In this document: piece after piece, positions 44,406-56,968 of the stretch | Numbering within the stretch: the stretch's first letter is position 1 | Layout of the letters: every line of letters starts with the position of its first letter | Origin: JBCBWG01 sp038523925 | GTDB taxonomy: Bacteria; Pseudomonadota; Alphaproteobacteria; Rhizobiales; Hyphomicrobiaceae | Assembly (NCBI GenBank): GCA_038523925.1 | Contig: JBCBIY010000003.1 | Span: forward strand, 62,001-126,000 | DNA: 64,000 bases | Direction of reading: 5' to 3' | Notes under the pieces: generated by a model | The model's input: the letters and a program-made list of their open reading frames with translations, nothing else | Told to the model about the DNA's origin: nothing | The model's database searches: none | Program-made: the position numbers and the translations under genes

Positions 44406-47400
44406 ATGCTCAGCCGCGCCATCACTCTCGCCGCCCTGCCCGCCGCCGCTCTCGCTGCAGCCCTTCCGACCCATTCAACAGCCATCGCCGAAACCCGGCA
44501 GGCCGAATCCGAAGCGGCGCCTGCCTTCACGCACGGTCCAAGCGGCGCTGCGGGCGATAGGTATGCCGCATGGATCAAGAAGTCCTGGAAGGCTGCCGGT
44601 GCGAGCGCGCGCACGCACCTTGCACGGGCGCGCAAAGCCAAAGCCGCGGGCAAGACCGGCCCTGCCCTGACGCAGCACTATGCCCGGGCGATCGCCGCGG
44701 ACGGCAAAACCGCGCAGGCCTGGATCGGTATCGCCGAAACGCTGCTCGCGACCAACGAAGCCAACCTCCGCGGCGCGGCGCTTTCCAACACGCGGTCGAA
44801 TGCTGCTGGCGCGGCCTGGAACGGCTATCGCTTTGCCTCACGTGACCAAACCCGCGCGCGCGCACTTGACCTTCTGGCGACGGCGCTTGAGCGGCAATCT
44901 TATTGGCGGCCGGCGATCGCGGCGCTGAAGGCGAGCCTGGCGCTGACGCCCGATGCGACCCGCCGCGCCCGCTACGACACGCTGCGCGCAAAGCACGGTT
45001 TCCGCATCACGAATTACCGCGTCGAGTCGAATCTGGCGCGCCCGCGCGCTTGCATCTCGTTCTCCGAACCGCTCCAGGCGAAGCCTGAAACCTACGCCCC
45101 GTTCCTGACGCTCAACGGTAAGGACGTCGACGGCATTGAGCTCGACGATCGCCAGATTTGCGTGCCGGGTCTCGCACACGGAGAACGCGCCGAGATCGTT
45201 GTGCGAAAAGGGCTTGCAGCACGCGGCGGCGATACGTTCGACCGCTCCGCAACGCTCAGTCTCTTCGTGAAGGACCGCGCGCCGGCGGTCCGCTTTAAAA
45301 CCTCAAGCTATGTGCTGCCGCGCGCCGGCCAGAACGGCATCCCCGTCACCACGGTCAACACCAGCGGTGTCGATGTCGAGGTCTTCCGCATCAGCGATCG
45401 CGGGCTCGCGCAAGCGGCGGCGTCCGGTGAACTTTTCCGCGAGTTGGGCCGGTGGAACCTGAAAGAGATCGCATCGACCAAGGGCGAGCGGGTCTTTGGC
45501 GGCCGGCTTGAGACGAGGATCGACCGCAACCGCGAAGTCGTCACTGCGATTCCCGTTGCCGATACGCTTGGGACGCCGAAGCCGGGCGTCTACGTCATGG
45601 CGGCGACGGCTGCCGACAGCGACCGCCCCCGCGACGCACGCGAAGTCGCCGCACAGTGGTTCATCATCTCGGACCTGGGCCTGACCACGGTCAGCGCCGA
45701 CGATGGCGTCCACGCGTTCGTTCGTTCGCTCGCAACCGCCGCGGAGACCGCAAACGTCAAGCTGCAGCTCATCGCGCGCAACAACGAGACGCTTGCGACA
45801 GCCACGACGGATGCACGCGGCTATGCCCGGTTTGCTGCTGGCGCGGCGAAAGGCGAAGGCGGCATGGCGCCCGCGATCCTGACTGCCGAGACATCTGACG
45901 GCGACTTCGCGTTCCTCGACCTGACGCGAGCAGCGTTCGACCTCACGGATCGCGGCGTCACGGGCCGCAACGCGCCGGGCCCGATCGACGGGTTCGTGTA
46001 CACCGACCGCGGCGTCTATCGCCCAGGCGAGACCGTCCAGCTTGCAGCGCTTGTGCGCACTGCAAACGGCCGCGCCGCGACCCTGCCGACAACACTCATC
46101 GTTGCGCGGCCTGACGGCGTTGAGCACGCGCGCATCGTCCTGAAGGACCAAGGCGCCGGCGGGCGTGCGCACCCGCTGCGCCTGGCGGGCTCTGCCATGA
46201 CGGGCACGTGGCGGCTGAAGCTGCACGTCGACCCGAAGGCCAAGCCGATCGCCGAGACCGCGGTACTCGTAGAGGACTTTGTGCCTGAGCGGCTCGCGCT
46301 CGATCTCGCGACCACGGCGCGCACGCTTGAGCCGGGTTCCTCCGCGACCATCGATGTCACCGGCCGCTACCTCTATGGCCCGCCTGCGGTCGACCTTGGC
46401 GTCGACGGTGAGATTATCGTCACGCCGGCGGCAAACGACGCCGACCACCCGGGCTTCACGTTTGGCGACACCAACGCGACCGTGACGCCGGTGCGCGCGC
46501 AATTGAAAGACACCGCCCGGACCGGCGCTGACGGCAAGACCGCCGTCGCCGTCTCGCTGCCGCCGATCCCGCGAACGGCCCGTCCGCTGACCGCGAAAGT
46601 GATGCTGCGCCTGCGCGAGCCGAGCGGACGCGTCGTTGAGCGCAGCCGCTCATTTGCTGTCCGCGCAGGCCTGACGCGGATCGGCCTTCGCCCGCAGTTT
46701 AAGGACGGCGCGGCCAAGTCGAACACAGACGCGCGGTTTGATGTCATCGCCGTCAATGGCGCCAACACCGCGACCGGCCTTAAGGGTGCAGAGTGGCGGC
46801 TAAAGCGGCTCCAGCAGCGGTATCAGTGGTACAAGCGCTATGGCCGGTGGGCGTTTGAAAGCGTCACCTATCCAACCAAGGTTGCCGACGGCCGCGTCGA
46901 TATCGGGACGGACAAGTCCTCGGTAATCTCAGCGCCCGTCGCCTGGGGTCGCTATCGCCTGGAGGTCACCGCCCGCACCGCCGATGGCAAGCGCACGACA
47001 ACTGCCATCGTCTTCAACGCCGGCTGGCATCAGTCGGAGACGCCCGAGAGCCCGGAAGTGCTCGACGTCGGCGTCGCCAAGCCGTCATATCACGCCGGCG
47101 AGACGGCTGAACTGCGCGTGCGCACCCGAGCTGGTGGCCGTGCGACAATCGCTGTGCTCGGCCAGTCACTCGTCGCACAGAAGACGCTCGACTTGCCGGC
47201 CGGCGATTCCACGATTGACTTGCCGGTTACAGCGGACTGGGGCGCCGGCGCGTACGCCACTGTCATTTTGCATCGGCCCATGGAGACGAAACGCAAGCGC
47301 ATGCCATCGCGCGCGCTTGGGCTTGTGTGGATCAAGCGAGACCTGTCCGACGCCGCGCTCAACGTCACGATCGGCGGGCCGGAGAAGGTGCGCTCGGGCG

Positions 47401-49706
47401 GCACAGTCACGCTCCCAATTTCGGTTGCAGGCGGCACGCCGGGCGAGCCCGCATTCGTGACCGTTGCAGCCGTCGATGCCGGCATCCTGAACCTCACCGG
47501 CTTCAAAGCGCCAAACCCGTCGAGGGTCCTCGAGGGCCAGACCAAGCTTGGCGCTGAGATCCGCGATCTCTATGGTCGCCTGATCGACGGCATGTCGGCC
47601 GAGGCTGGCAGTTTCCGCACCGGTGGCGACGCAGACGGCGGCCCGCAGATGCAAGGCCCGCCACCGGTCGAGGCGACCGTCGCGCTGTTCTCCGGAATTG
47701 TCGCCGTTGACGGCGATGGCAACGCGCAAGTCACCTTCGACCTACCGCCGTTCAACGGCTCGGTTCGCCTGATGGCGGTTGCCTGGAACGGCGCGCAGAT
47801 CGGCCATGGCACGCGCGACATGACGGTGCGCGATCCAGTTGCACTGACGCTTGGCGCGCCGCGATTCCTGACGCTTGGCGACACGACGAAGCTGCGTGTT
47901 GATGCCCACAACGTCGAGGGCCCAAGCGGCGACTATCGCGTAACGGTCCGCAGCGCGCTCGATGGTGCGCCCGCACGCGATGTGCTTGCGAAAACGGTCA
48001 CGCTTGCACCGAATGCGCGGCAAGCGATCGTCGTCCCGTTTGCGCCCCGCGATGTCGGCCTCACAACCGTGACGGTCACTGTCGCCGGCCCGGACGGCAT
48101 CGCCGTCACACGCGATCTGACGTTCGACGTCAAACCGGCGGCAGGCGACATCAAGCGCCATCTGGTGCAACGCCTCGGCGAAGGCGAGAGCATCACGCTG
48201 TCCGCGGATCTGTTTGCCGACATGATCGCACGCGATGCACAAGTCGGCGTCAGCGTCGGCCCCGCCGCACAGTTCGACGTGCCGGGCCTGCTCGCCTCGC
48301 TCGACCGCTACCCCTACGGCTGCACCGAGCAAACGATCTCGCGCGCGCTGCCCCTGCTCTACGCAAACGCCTTGTCCGCAGATGGCGGCCTTGCGACCGA
48401 CAAAGAGCTTGGCCCGCGCATTGAGAAAGCCGTCGCGCGTGTCCTCGCGCGGCAGGACAGCTCCGGCGCCTTCGGCATCTGGTCGCCCTACGGGTCCAAC
48501 ATGTGGCTGACGGCCTATGCAGCCGACTTCCTGAGCCGCGCGCGCGAAGCCGGCTACGCCATCTCCGAGCGCGCGTTCGCCCAGACACTCGATCGGCTCG
48601 CGAACTACGTCGGCTACACGCAAGAGGTGCGCGATGGCGGCGCTGAACTGAGCTACGCGCTCTATGTGCTTGCGCGCCACAAGCGCGCCGCCGCCGGCAC
48701 GCTCCGGTACTTCGCCGAGGCGCGCCTTAGTGACTTCCAATCCGCAGCCGCCAAGGCGCAACTCGGCGCAGCGCTCGCGATGATCGGCGATACCGATCGC
48801 GCACGGCGGGTCTTCGCGAATGCGGCCGCTCGTGCGACCGCGACGACGGACAAGGCGCCGCGGGAAGACTTTGGCAGCGCAGTTCGTGACGCCGCCGCGG
48901 TTGTGGCACTGGCAGCCGAAGCGCGCATGCTGAGCGACGTTGGCACCGCGCTCGACCAGTTGAAGGCCGCGCTTGCCAAGCGGCCCGCGCTCTCGACTCA
49001 GGATCAGGCCTGGGCCGTGCGCGCCGCAGCCGCTCTTTCAACACAGGCCTCTGACGTGCAGCTCGATGTGGGTGGCACACCGCACACGGGCGCGCTCACA
49101 CGCATGTTTACCCACGCAAGCCTGAGCGACGGCGCAGTCACGATCCGCAACACCGGCCCCGCGACAGACCTGATCGTCACGACAACGGGCTCGGCAAAGA
49201 CACCGGAGCCCGCCGCCGCCAACGGCTTTGCGATCGAACGCGCCTACTACACGCTCGACGGCAAGCCGATCGACCTCGCGAGTGCACGCGGCGGTCAGTC
49301 GACTGTGCAGCAGACCGAGCGCATGGTCGTTGTCCTCACCGTCCGGCCGGAGGAGCGCACAGGCCGCCTTCTGCTCGTCGACCGCTTGCCCGCTGGCCTT
49401 GAGATCGAAAACCCAAGGCTCGTCGACGGCGGCAGCATCAGCGCGCTGTCCTGGCTGACGTCCCCGGTCCAACCCGTCCACACCGAGTTCCGCGACGACC
49501 GGTTCGTGGCAGCGTTCGATCTCTTCAAACAGCGCCAGCAGGCAAGCTCGATGGCGCCGATCACTGTCGCCTACGTCGTCCGCGCAGTCCAGCCCGGACG
49601 CTACGTCCACCCGGCCGCGACCATCGAGGACATGTACCGCCCGCAGCGAAACGCGCGGACGGCCACCGGTCGGTTGACCGTGACGGAGGCGGATGACGTG
49701 CGATGA
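44406..49706 (+). CDS. Bacterial alpha-2-macroglobulin with thioester motif (YfhM-like)
   Basis: A 1766-residue secreted protein. Residues 1-27 are a signal peptide (MLSRAITLAALPAAALAAALP...); no lipobox cysteine is seen, unlike E. coli YfhM, so anchoring may differ. Macroglobulin (MG) repeats fill the N-terminal two thirds, including FVYTDRGVYRPGETVQLAALVR, and YPYGCTEQTIS (Cys1306) gives the CTEQ thioester that traps proteases covalently. An alpha-alpha toroid and a receptor-binding-like domain follow. The family is thought to protect the periplasm against foreign proteases and to work with PbpC. The ATG used is the one that starts the signal peptide. The stop overlaps pbpC by 4 bases (ATGA). 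Confidence 0.93.
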   Translation: MLSRAITLAALPAAALAAALPTHSTAIAETRQAESEAAPAFTHGPSGAAGDRYAAWIKKSWKAAGASARTHLARARKAKAAGKTGPALTQHYARAIAADGKTAQAWIGIAETLLATNEANLRGAALSNTRSNAAGAAWNGYRFASRDQTRARALDLLATALERQSYWRPAIAALKASLALTPDATRRARYDTLRAKHGFRITNYRVESNLARPRACISFSEPLQAKPETYAPFLTLNGKDVDGIELDDRQICVPGLAHGERAEIVVRKGLAARGGDTFDRSATLSLFVKDRAPAVRFKTSSYVLPRAGQNGIPVTTVNTSGVDVEVFRISDRGLAQAAASGELFRELGRWNLKEIASTKGERVFGGRLETRIDRNREVVTAIPVADTLGTPKPGVYVMAATAADSDRPRDAREVAAQWFIISDLGLTTVSADDGVHAFVRSLATAAETANVKLQLIARNNETLATATTDARGYARFAAGAAKGEGGMAPAILTAETSDGDFAFLDLTRAAFDLTDRGVTGRNAPGPIDGFVYTDRGVYRPGETVQLAALVRTANGRAATLPTTLIVARPDGVEHARIVLKDQGAGGRAHPLRLAGSAMTGTWRLKLHVDPKAKPIAETAVLVEDFVPERLALDLATTARTLEPGSSATIDVTGRYLYGPPAVDLGVDGEIIVTPAANDADHPGFTFGDTNATVTPVRAQLKDTARTGADGKTAVAVSLPPIPRTARPLTAKVMLRLREPSGRVVERSRSFAVRAGLTRIGLRPQFKDGAAKSNTDARFDVIAVNGANTATGLKGAEWRLKRLQQRYQWYKRYGRWAFESVTYPTKVADGRVDIGTDKSSVISAPVAWGRYRLEVTARTADGKRTTTAIVFNAGWHQSETPESPEVLDVGVAKPSYHAGETAELRVRTRAGGRATIAVLGQSLVAQKTLDLPAGDSTIDLPVTADWGAGAYATVILHRPMETKRKRMPSRALGLVWIKRDLSDAALNVTIGGPEKVRSGGTVTLPISVAGGTPGEPAFVTVAAVDAGILNLTGFKAPNPSRVLEGQTKLGAEIRDLYGRLIDGMSAEAGSFRTGGDADGGPQMQGPPPVEATVALFSGIVAVDGDGNAQVTFDLPPFNGSVRLMAVAWNGAQIGHGTRDMTVRDPVALTLGAPRFLTLGDTTKLRVDAHNVEGPSGDYRVTVRSALDGAPARDVLAKTVTLAPNARQAIVVPFAPRDVGLTTVTVTVAGPDGIAVTRDLTFDVKPAAGDIKRHLVQRLGEGESITLSADLFADMIARDAQVGVSVGPAAQFDVPGLLASLDRYPYGCTEQTISRALPLLYANALSADGGLATDKELGPRIEKAVARVLARQDSSGAFGIWSPYGSNMWLTAYAADFLSRAREAGYAISERAFAQTLDRLANYVGYTQEVRDGGAELSYALYVLARHKRAAAGTLRYFAEARLSDFQSAAAKAQLGAALAMIGDTDRARRVFANAAARATATTDKAPREDFGSAVRDAAAVVALAAEARMLSDVGTALDQLKAALAKRPALSTQDQAWAVRAAAALSTQASDVQLDVGGTPHTGALTRMFTHASLSDGAVTIRNTGPATDLIVTTTGSAKTPEPAAANGFAIERAYYTLDGKPIDLASARGGQSTVQQTERMVVVLTVRPEERTGRLLLVDRLPAGLEIENPRLVDGGSISALSWLTSPVQPVHTEFRDDRFVAAFDLFKQRQQASSMAPITVAYVVRAVQPGRYVHPAATIEDMYRPQRNARTATGRLTVTEADDVR

Positions 49707-51844
49707 CCAATGCCCCCCACGTTCGCACGCACCCGGCTCCGGTCAACCGCGGGAGACGACGGTTCGCCGTCGTCTCCCTGCTCGCGTTTGGCGCCGTTGC
49801 CGCCACCGCTGCGGCCAGTCTTGAGATCGCGTTGTCGCTGACGCCGCAGCCGAACCTCAACGCCGTGGCCGCGACGTCAGCCATCGTCATCGACCGCGAC
49901 GGACACCTGCTCCGCGCCTACACCGCACCCGACGGTCGCTGGCGCCTGCCTGTCGCAAACGACCAGGTGGACCCACGTTTTGTACGCATGTTGCTTGCGT
50001 TCGAGGACCGCCGCTTCCGTGATCACGGCGGCGTCGACATGCTTGCAATCGGACGCGCTGCCGCGCAGGCGGTTCGCCACCGCCGCCTTGTCTCGGGCGC
50101 GTCGACGTTGACGATGCAGGTCGCGCGGCTCGTCTCGCGGCGCCATGAACGCACGCTCCGCGGCAAGGTCCGCCAGGCGCTGCAAGCCGTGCACCTCGAG
50201 CGCGCGTTGTCAAAGGATGCGATCCTCAACCTCTATCTCAGGCTCGCGCCGTACGGTGGCAACCTAGAAGGCATCCGCGCCGCCACGCTCAGTTACTTCG
50301 GCAAGGAACCGAAGCGGCTGACGATCTCCGAAGCAGCCCTTCTAGTTGCCCTGCCGCAGTCGCCAGAGCGGCGGCGGCTCGACGGACGGAGCGCGTCGGC
50401 AAAGCGCGCGCGCGATCACGTCCTCGCCGTTGCCCGACTGCGGGGTGTCATCACCCGCGCGGAAGAACTGGCGGCCAGACGCGCACGCGTTCCCGCGCGC
50501 CGCCTGCCATTCCCAAAGCACGCACCGCACCTCGCTGACGAGGCGCGCGCGCAATTCCCGGACCGTGCAAAGCACAGCCTGACCCTCGACCGTGGGCTCC
50601 AGCAGCGCCTTCAGCGCCTGGCAGCAACCAGCGCAAAGCGGCTCGGCCCAAAGCTCTCCGTCGCGATCATCGCTGCTGATCATCGAACCGGTGACGTGCG
50701 TGCGATGGTTGGCGGGCCGGGCTTGCTTGATCACGCACGCCACGGCGCCATCGACATGACGCGCGCCACACGCTCGCCGGGGTCGACGCTCAAGCCATTG
50801 ATCTACGGCCTCGCGTTCGACCGCGGAATGGCCCATCCGGAAACCCTGATCGAAGACAAGCCCGCGCGGTTCGGCAGCTATAAGCCGCGCAACTTCAATG
50901 AAGGCTACCGCGGCACTGTCACGGTCCGCGAAGCACTTGCAGCCTCGCTCAACATCCCGGCCGTCAAAGTGCTCGACCGGCTGGGGCCGGGTCATCTCGT
51001 CGGGCGGCTTGCAGCGGCCGGCGTCCGGACGGACCTGCCAGATGGCGTCGCGCCCGATCTCGCGATCGCGCTCGGTGGCATCGGCACGGACCTGCGCGCG
51101 CTCACCTCGCTCTACGCAGCGCTCGCCAACCGCGGCGAGATCAGGCCGCTCCGCTGGCACGCGTCTGCGCCGGATGCCGTGCTCAGCGCCAAGCCGCGCA
51201 CAGGCGAAACGCGCATCCTCAGTGCGGCTGCCGCCTACGACATCGCGCGCATTCTGCGATCTGCCCCACCGCCACCCAACGCACGCGGCGGCCGCATCGC
51301 CTTCAAGACCGGCACGTCCTACGGCCACCGCGATGCCTGGGCGGTCGGCTTCGACGGCGCGCATGTCATCGGCGTTTGGGTCGGCCGCGCTGACGGGACG
51401 GCCACGCCGGACCTCGCCGGCCGCGAGGCCGCCGCACCGATCCTGTTCGACGCGTTTCATCGCACGGCGAAATCGCGGACGCCGCTTCCCAAACGGCCGA
51501 ACGGCGCGCGCCGCTTGTCTGCGCGCGACCTGCCGCCGCCGCTGAAACGCTTCGGCACGTCGCGGCCGCCACGCAGGCAGCAGGCATTCCTCGAGACACC
51601 GCTTGCGATCGCGTTTCCGCTGGATCGGACTGAAGTTGCGCACGCCGGCTTGGGCGATGCGCTGCCCGTCACGGCTGAAGGCGGCGCGCTTCCGCTCACA
51701 TGGCTGGTCGATGGCCGGCCCATTGCCGTTTCGCATTCGCGGCGCACATTCCTCAACGCGGCGACAACCGGCTTCGTTGAGATCAGCGTCGTCGATGCGG
51801 ACGGCCAGACGGCGCGCGCCTCCGTCCGGTTGCTCGCTGAATAA
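49703..51844 (+). CDS. pbpC: Penicillin-binding protein 1C (PbpC)
   Basis: A 713-residue inner-membrane enzyme: membrane helix (about 22-44), GT51 glycosyltransferase with FEDRRFRDHGGVD (Glu101) and GASTLTMQVAR, transpeptidase with STLK (Ser361), SLN (415) and KTGT (535), and the PbpC-specific C-terminal domain (about 625-710, a small beta domain). The domain order and the 4-base overlap with the alpha-2-macroglobulin gene match the yfhM-pbpC operon of proteobacteria, where PbpC is believed to repair peptidoglycan at breaches guarded by the macroglobulin. Confidence 0.95.
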   Translation: MTNAPHVRTHPAPVNRGRRRFAVVSLLAFGAVAATAAASLEIALSLTPQPNLNAVAATSAIVIDRDGHLLRAYTAPDGRWRLPVANDQVDPRFVRMLLAFEDRRFRDHGGVDMLAIGRAAAQAVRHRRLVSGASTLTMQVARLVSRRHERTLRGKVRQALQAVHLERALSKDAILNLYLRLAPYGGNLEGIRAATLSYFGKEPKRLTISEAALLVALPQSPERRRLDGRSASAKRARDHVLAVARLRGVITRAEELAARRARVPARRLPFPKHAPHLADEARAQFPDRAKHSLTLDRGLQQRLQRLAATSAKRLGPKLSVAIIAADHRTGDVRAMVGGPGLLDHARHGAIDMTRATRSPGSTLKPLIYGLAFDRGMAHPETLIEDKPARFGSYKPRNFNEGYRGTVTVREALAASLNIPAVKVLDRLGPGHLVGRLAAAGVRTDLPDGVAPDLAIALGGIGTDLRALTSLYAALANRGEIRPLRWHASAPDAVLSAKPRTGETRILSAAAAYDIARILRSAPPPPNARGGRIAFKTGTSYGHRDAWAVGFDGAHVIGVWVGRADGTATPDLAGREAAAPILFDAFHRTAKSRTPLPKRPNGARRLSARDLPPPLKRFGTSRPPRRQQAFLETPLAIAFPLDRTEVAHAGLGDALPVTAEGGALPLTWLVDGRPIAVSHSRRTFLNAATTGFVEISVVDADGQTARASVRLLAE

Positions 51845-51907
51845 GCGACGCGGCGGTTGGGGACATGTTAGGCTCGGCCGTCGTCAATCGCTCTCGCGGG
51901 CCCGCCT

Positions 51908-53005
51908 GTGCGCGTTCTCAGTTCCACACCTGCCGCAGCACACCTCGCGCTCGCGATTGCCATCGCAGCCGTGACGGCACTGACCGCGCACGCGGACACG
52001 AAGCCCGCGACGCCCTACGCGCCAGTCGAGCTTCCAAAACTCGCAGCTGACACCAACCAGACGACCGTTTCAGGCATCTCTTCCGGCGCTTACATGGCCG
52101 GCCAGTTCCAAATGGCGCACGGCCAGAAAGTCATCGGCGCGGCGATCATCGCGGGCGGGCCATACGGCTGCGCGGTCAGCGCGTTCTCCGGGGTGTTCGG
52201 CGCGTCGGCGGCGTTCAACCTGCAGAAGGCGATCAACGGCTGCATGCTGAACGCGCTCGCAGCGTTCGGCATTCCAAACCCGCGCGTGCTCGCCCGCCGC
52301 GCCCGGCGCATGTCCGGCAATGGCGAGATCGCTCCTCTGGACGCCTTGCAGTCGCACCGGATCTACCTTTTCGCCGGCACCGAAGACGTGATCGTACGAC
52401 CGGCGATCGTGCGCGCTGCCCTCCGCTTTTACCGCGTCCTCGGCGTCCCCGACCGCAACATCCGTTTCGACAGCGGGATCGCGGCTGGGCATGGCTTCGT
52501 GACCGAGAAAGAGGGCGCCGCCTGTGCCACCAACCGTCAACCGTTCGTCGTCGACTGCGATTACGATCAGGCCGGCGAGCTACTTCGCCATCTCTACGGC
52601 AGACTCGAAGCCGCGGGCGCGGCAAGCAACGGTCGCTACGTCGCCTTCAAGCAGCGCCCGTTTACAACCGGCGTTGCGACCCACGGCCTCGCAGATGTCG
52701 GCGTCGCCTACGTCCCCGCCGCCTGCGAGGCTGGAGACGGCTGCCGCGTCCACATCGCCTTTCACGGCTGCGATCAGGCGCGTCGGCTGATCGGCGACCG
52801 GTTCGTCAAGCGCACGGGCTTCGCGCGATGGGCCGCGACCAACCGCCTGATCATCCTGTTCCCGCAAGTGCGCCCCACCGCGTTCAATCCACAAGCCTGT
52901 TGGGACTGGTGGGGCTACACGGGCCGCAAATTCCTGACGCGCGCTGCCCCGCAAATCCGCGCTGTCCGCCGCATGCTTGACCGGCTCGGCGCGCGCGACG
53001 GGTAA
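51908..53005 (+). CDS. Secreted esterase resembling poly(3-hydroxybutyrate) depolymerase
   Basis: A 365-residue protein with a cleavable signal peptide (about 1-29, ending AHA) and an alpha/beta-hydrolase fold. The nucleophile is in GISSGAYM (Ser58), a lipase box close to the N-terminus; AFHGCDQ, and PQ...NPQACWDWWGYTG near the C-terminus, are typical of type 2 extracellular PHB depolymerases and their polyester-hydrolase relatives. The conserved cysteines could form disulfides. Natural substrate uncertain. The start is a GTG 63 bases after pbpC; a co-transcript is possible but unproven. Confidence 0.8.
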   Translation: MRVLSSTPAAAHLALAIAIAAVTALTAHADTKPATPYAPVELPKLAADTNQTTVSGISSGAYMAGQFQMAHGQKVIGAAIIAGGPYGCAVSAFSGVFGASAAFNLQKAINGCMLNALAAFGIPNPRVLARRARRMSGNGEIAPLDALQSHRIYLFAGTEDVIVRPAIVRAALRFYRVLGVPDRNIRFDSGIAAGHGFVTEKEGAACATNRQPFVVDCDYDQAGELLRHLYGRLEAAGAASNGRYVAFKQRPFTTGVATHGLADVGVAYVPAACEAGDGCRVHIAFHGCDQARRLIGDRFVKRTGFARWAATNRLIILFPQVRPTAFNPQACWDWWGYTGRKFLTRAAPQIRAVRRMLDRLGARDG

Positions 53006-53102
53006 GGAAAGTCGGCGGTCTGTGACCGGGTGGCGTTGCGCCGCCTTTGCAGCGGACACGCTTGCGCGCTAGTGCCTGCGGCGGGACACGAGGGGGATTG
53101 CG

Positions 53103-54161
53103 ATGGCGATCGGGCAGACACTGCGCGCGGCGAACCTGCAGGACACGCTTTGGGGGCAGCGGTCGGACACGGCACGGCCCGGGCCGACGTGGTTCTGGCA
53201 GGGCGCGGCACTTGCTGCAGCCGTTACGCTCACCGCCATCACGGTCGCCGATCTCGCAAAGCAGGCGGCCGAGTTCGACGCGACGATGGCAACGCTCGGC
53301 CAGGAAGCCGCAGCCGCCGTCGAGGCACCCAAGCCAGATCGAGACCAAGAGCGGGCGCAGCGCACAGCGTCGGCCGGCGCGGGCGCACCACACATGATGG
53401 ACGCAGCCCGCGCGCCGGCCGTCTGGGCAATCGGAGGTTACAGCGGTTCGAGCCTCACGCTGCCAAGCGACGTCCGCTTTCAGAACGGCGAAGCGACGGA
53501 CCTGACCGCCTCCGACGTCCCGTGGATCGCGCGGCCGTTCAAGGCGCCGATCTACTACGGCATCCGCATCCAACGCTGGGGCTCACCCGGCGTCGGCGGC
53601 ATGCTCGACTTCCTCCATGACAAGGCGATCGCCGACCCGGATGCCGATGTCCGCATTCAGGGCCGTCGCCGCGGAGAAGAGATCGATACGACCGCAAAGA
53701 TCGGCGACTACTTCTCAAAGCTCGAATTCAGCCACGGCCACAACATGCTGACGCTCAACGGCCTTCTGCGCTTTGGCGCAGCCTGGGCGCGGTTCCGCCC
53801 TTACCTCGGCGCGGGCGGCGGAGTGTCCTTGCCCCACACTGAGGTCGGGTTCCGCGGCGACAACGCGCGCACCTACACCTACCAGTACGCAGGTCTTGTC
53901 GGGCAGGCGCTTGCCGGCCTCGAAGTGCAGTTCGGCCGCGTGTCATTCTTCTTCGAATACAAATTCACGTACGCGCCCTACGACGTCCCCCTGACCCAGG
54001 AAGAAGGCGGCCTCCTCGTCACCGACCTTTGGCGCCAGTTCAACGCATGGCTCGCGGGTGAAGCCCCCGCTGACGGCCGCGTCTCGACGCCCCTCATCGG
54101 CCATCACGGCCACGCCGGCTTGCTGGTAAAGTCGGCCATCCCTCCGGCCGTCGGCGAGTAG
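53103..54161 (+). CDS. Outer-membrane beta-barrel protein, lipid A oxidase (LpxQ)-like
   Basis: A 352-residue protein with an N-terminal hydrophobic segment (about 31-49), a low-complexity stretch, and a C-terminal half of alternating aromatic/polar strands: WAIGGYSGSSLTLPSDV, YYGIRIQRWG, FSKLEFSHGHNMLTLNGLLRFG, PYLGAGGGVSLPHTEV, VSFFFEYKFTYAPYDVPL. The EFSHGHNMLTLNG and GVSLPHTEV segments recur in rhizobial proteins annotated as lipid A oxidase, which convert the proximal glucosamine of lipid A to aminogluconate. Activity is inferred from family only. The uncleaved-looking anchor at the N-terminus is unusual for a barrel. An AGGGGG-like site precedes the ATG. Confidence 0.55.
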   Translation: MAIGQTLRAANLQDTLWGQRSDTARPGPTWFWQGAALAAAVTLTAITVADLAKQAAEFDATMATLGQEAAAAVEAPKPDRDQERAQRTASAGAGAPHMMDAARAPAVWAIGGYSGSSLTLPSDVRFQNGEATDLTASDVPWIARPFKAPIYYGIRIQRWGSPGVGGMLDFLHDKAIADPDADVRIQGRRRGEEIDTTAKIGDYFSKLEFSHGHNMLTLNGLLRFGAAWARFRPYLGAGGGVSLPHTEVGFRGDNARTYTYQYAGLVGQALAGLEVQFGRVSFFFEYKFTYAPYDVPLTQEEGGLLVTDLWRQFNAWLAGEAPADGRVSTPLIGHHGHAGLLVKSAIPPAVGE

Positions 54162-54292
54162 GGAGATCGTGACGGCTGCCGAACGGAAGCCAAGCAGCTC
54201 TCGTCACGACGACCGTCCGTGCTGGAACCTCGGCGGGGCGTCGCCGCCAGATGCCCTTCCGGTGCGTCCGACAGGCCGACGACCCGTCCGCG

Positions 54293-56740
<2,448 letters not shown>

Positions 56741-56968
56741 TTATGGGTCGGTCCCTGAACGTCTCAACTTGTCGACTTGATATAGCACTTCCTTGCTGAA
56801 ATTGCGCGCTTTGGGCGTGGATTTCTTGCAGTTCTGTGACGCCATAAACGGTAGCTAATACAGTCGCTTAAGGGCGCCATGCGCGGGGCATGCGAGAGGC
56901 TGAGGCGGGCCTCCAGTCAAGGCGGCTGCACCACGCACGAATCGCGTTCGAAATGCCGTCTTCGACGG

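Noticed and set aside
50342..51736. A long minus-strand open frame (about 464 codons) opposite pbpC, and similar frames opposite the macroglobulin (45303-46502, 47742-48761), the double ATPase (33533-34501) and the class A PBP (39099-40439)
   Set aside because: They are mirror frames produced by high third-position GC. Their translations are Arg/Ala-rich with no family motifs, while the opposite strand encodes recognisable proteins over the same bases.
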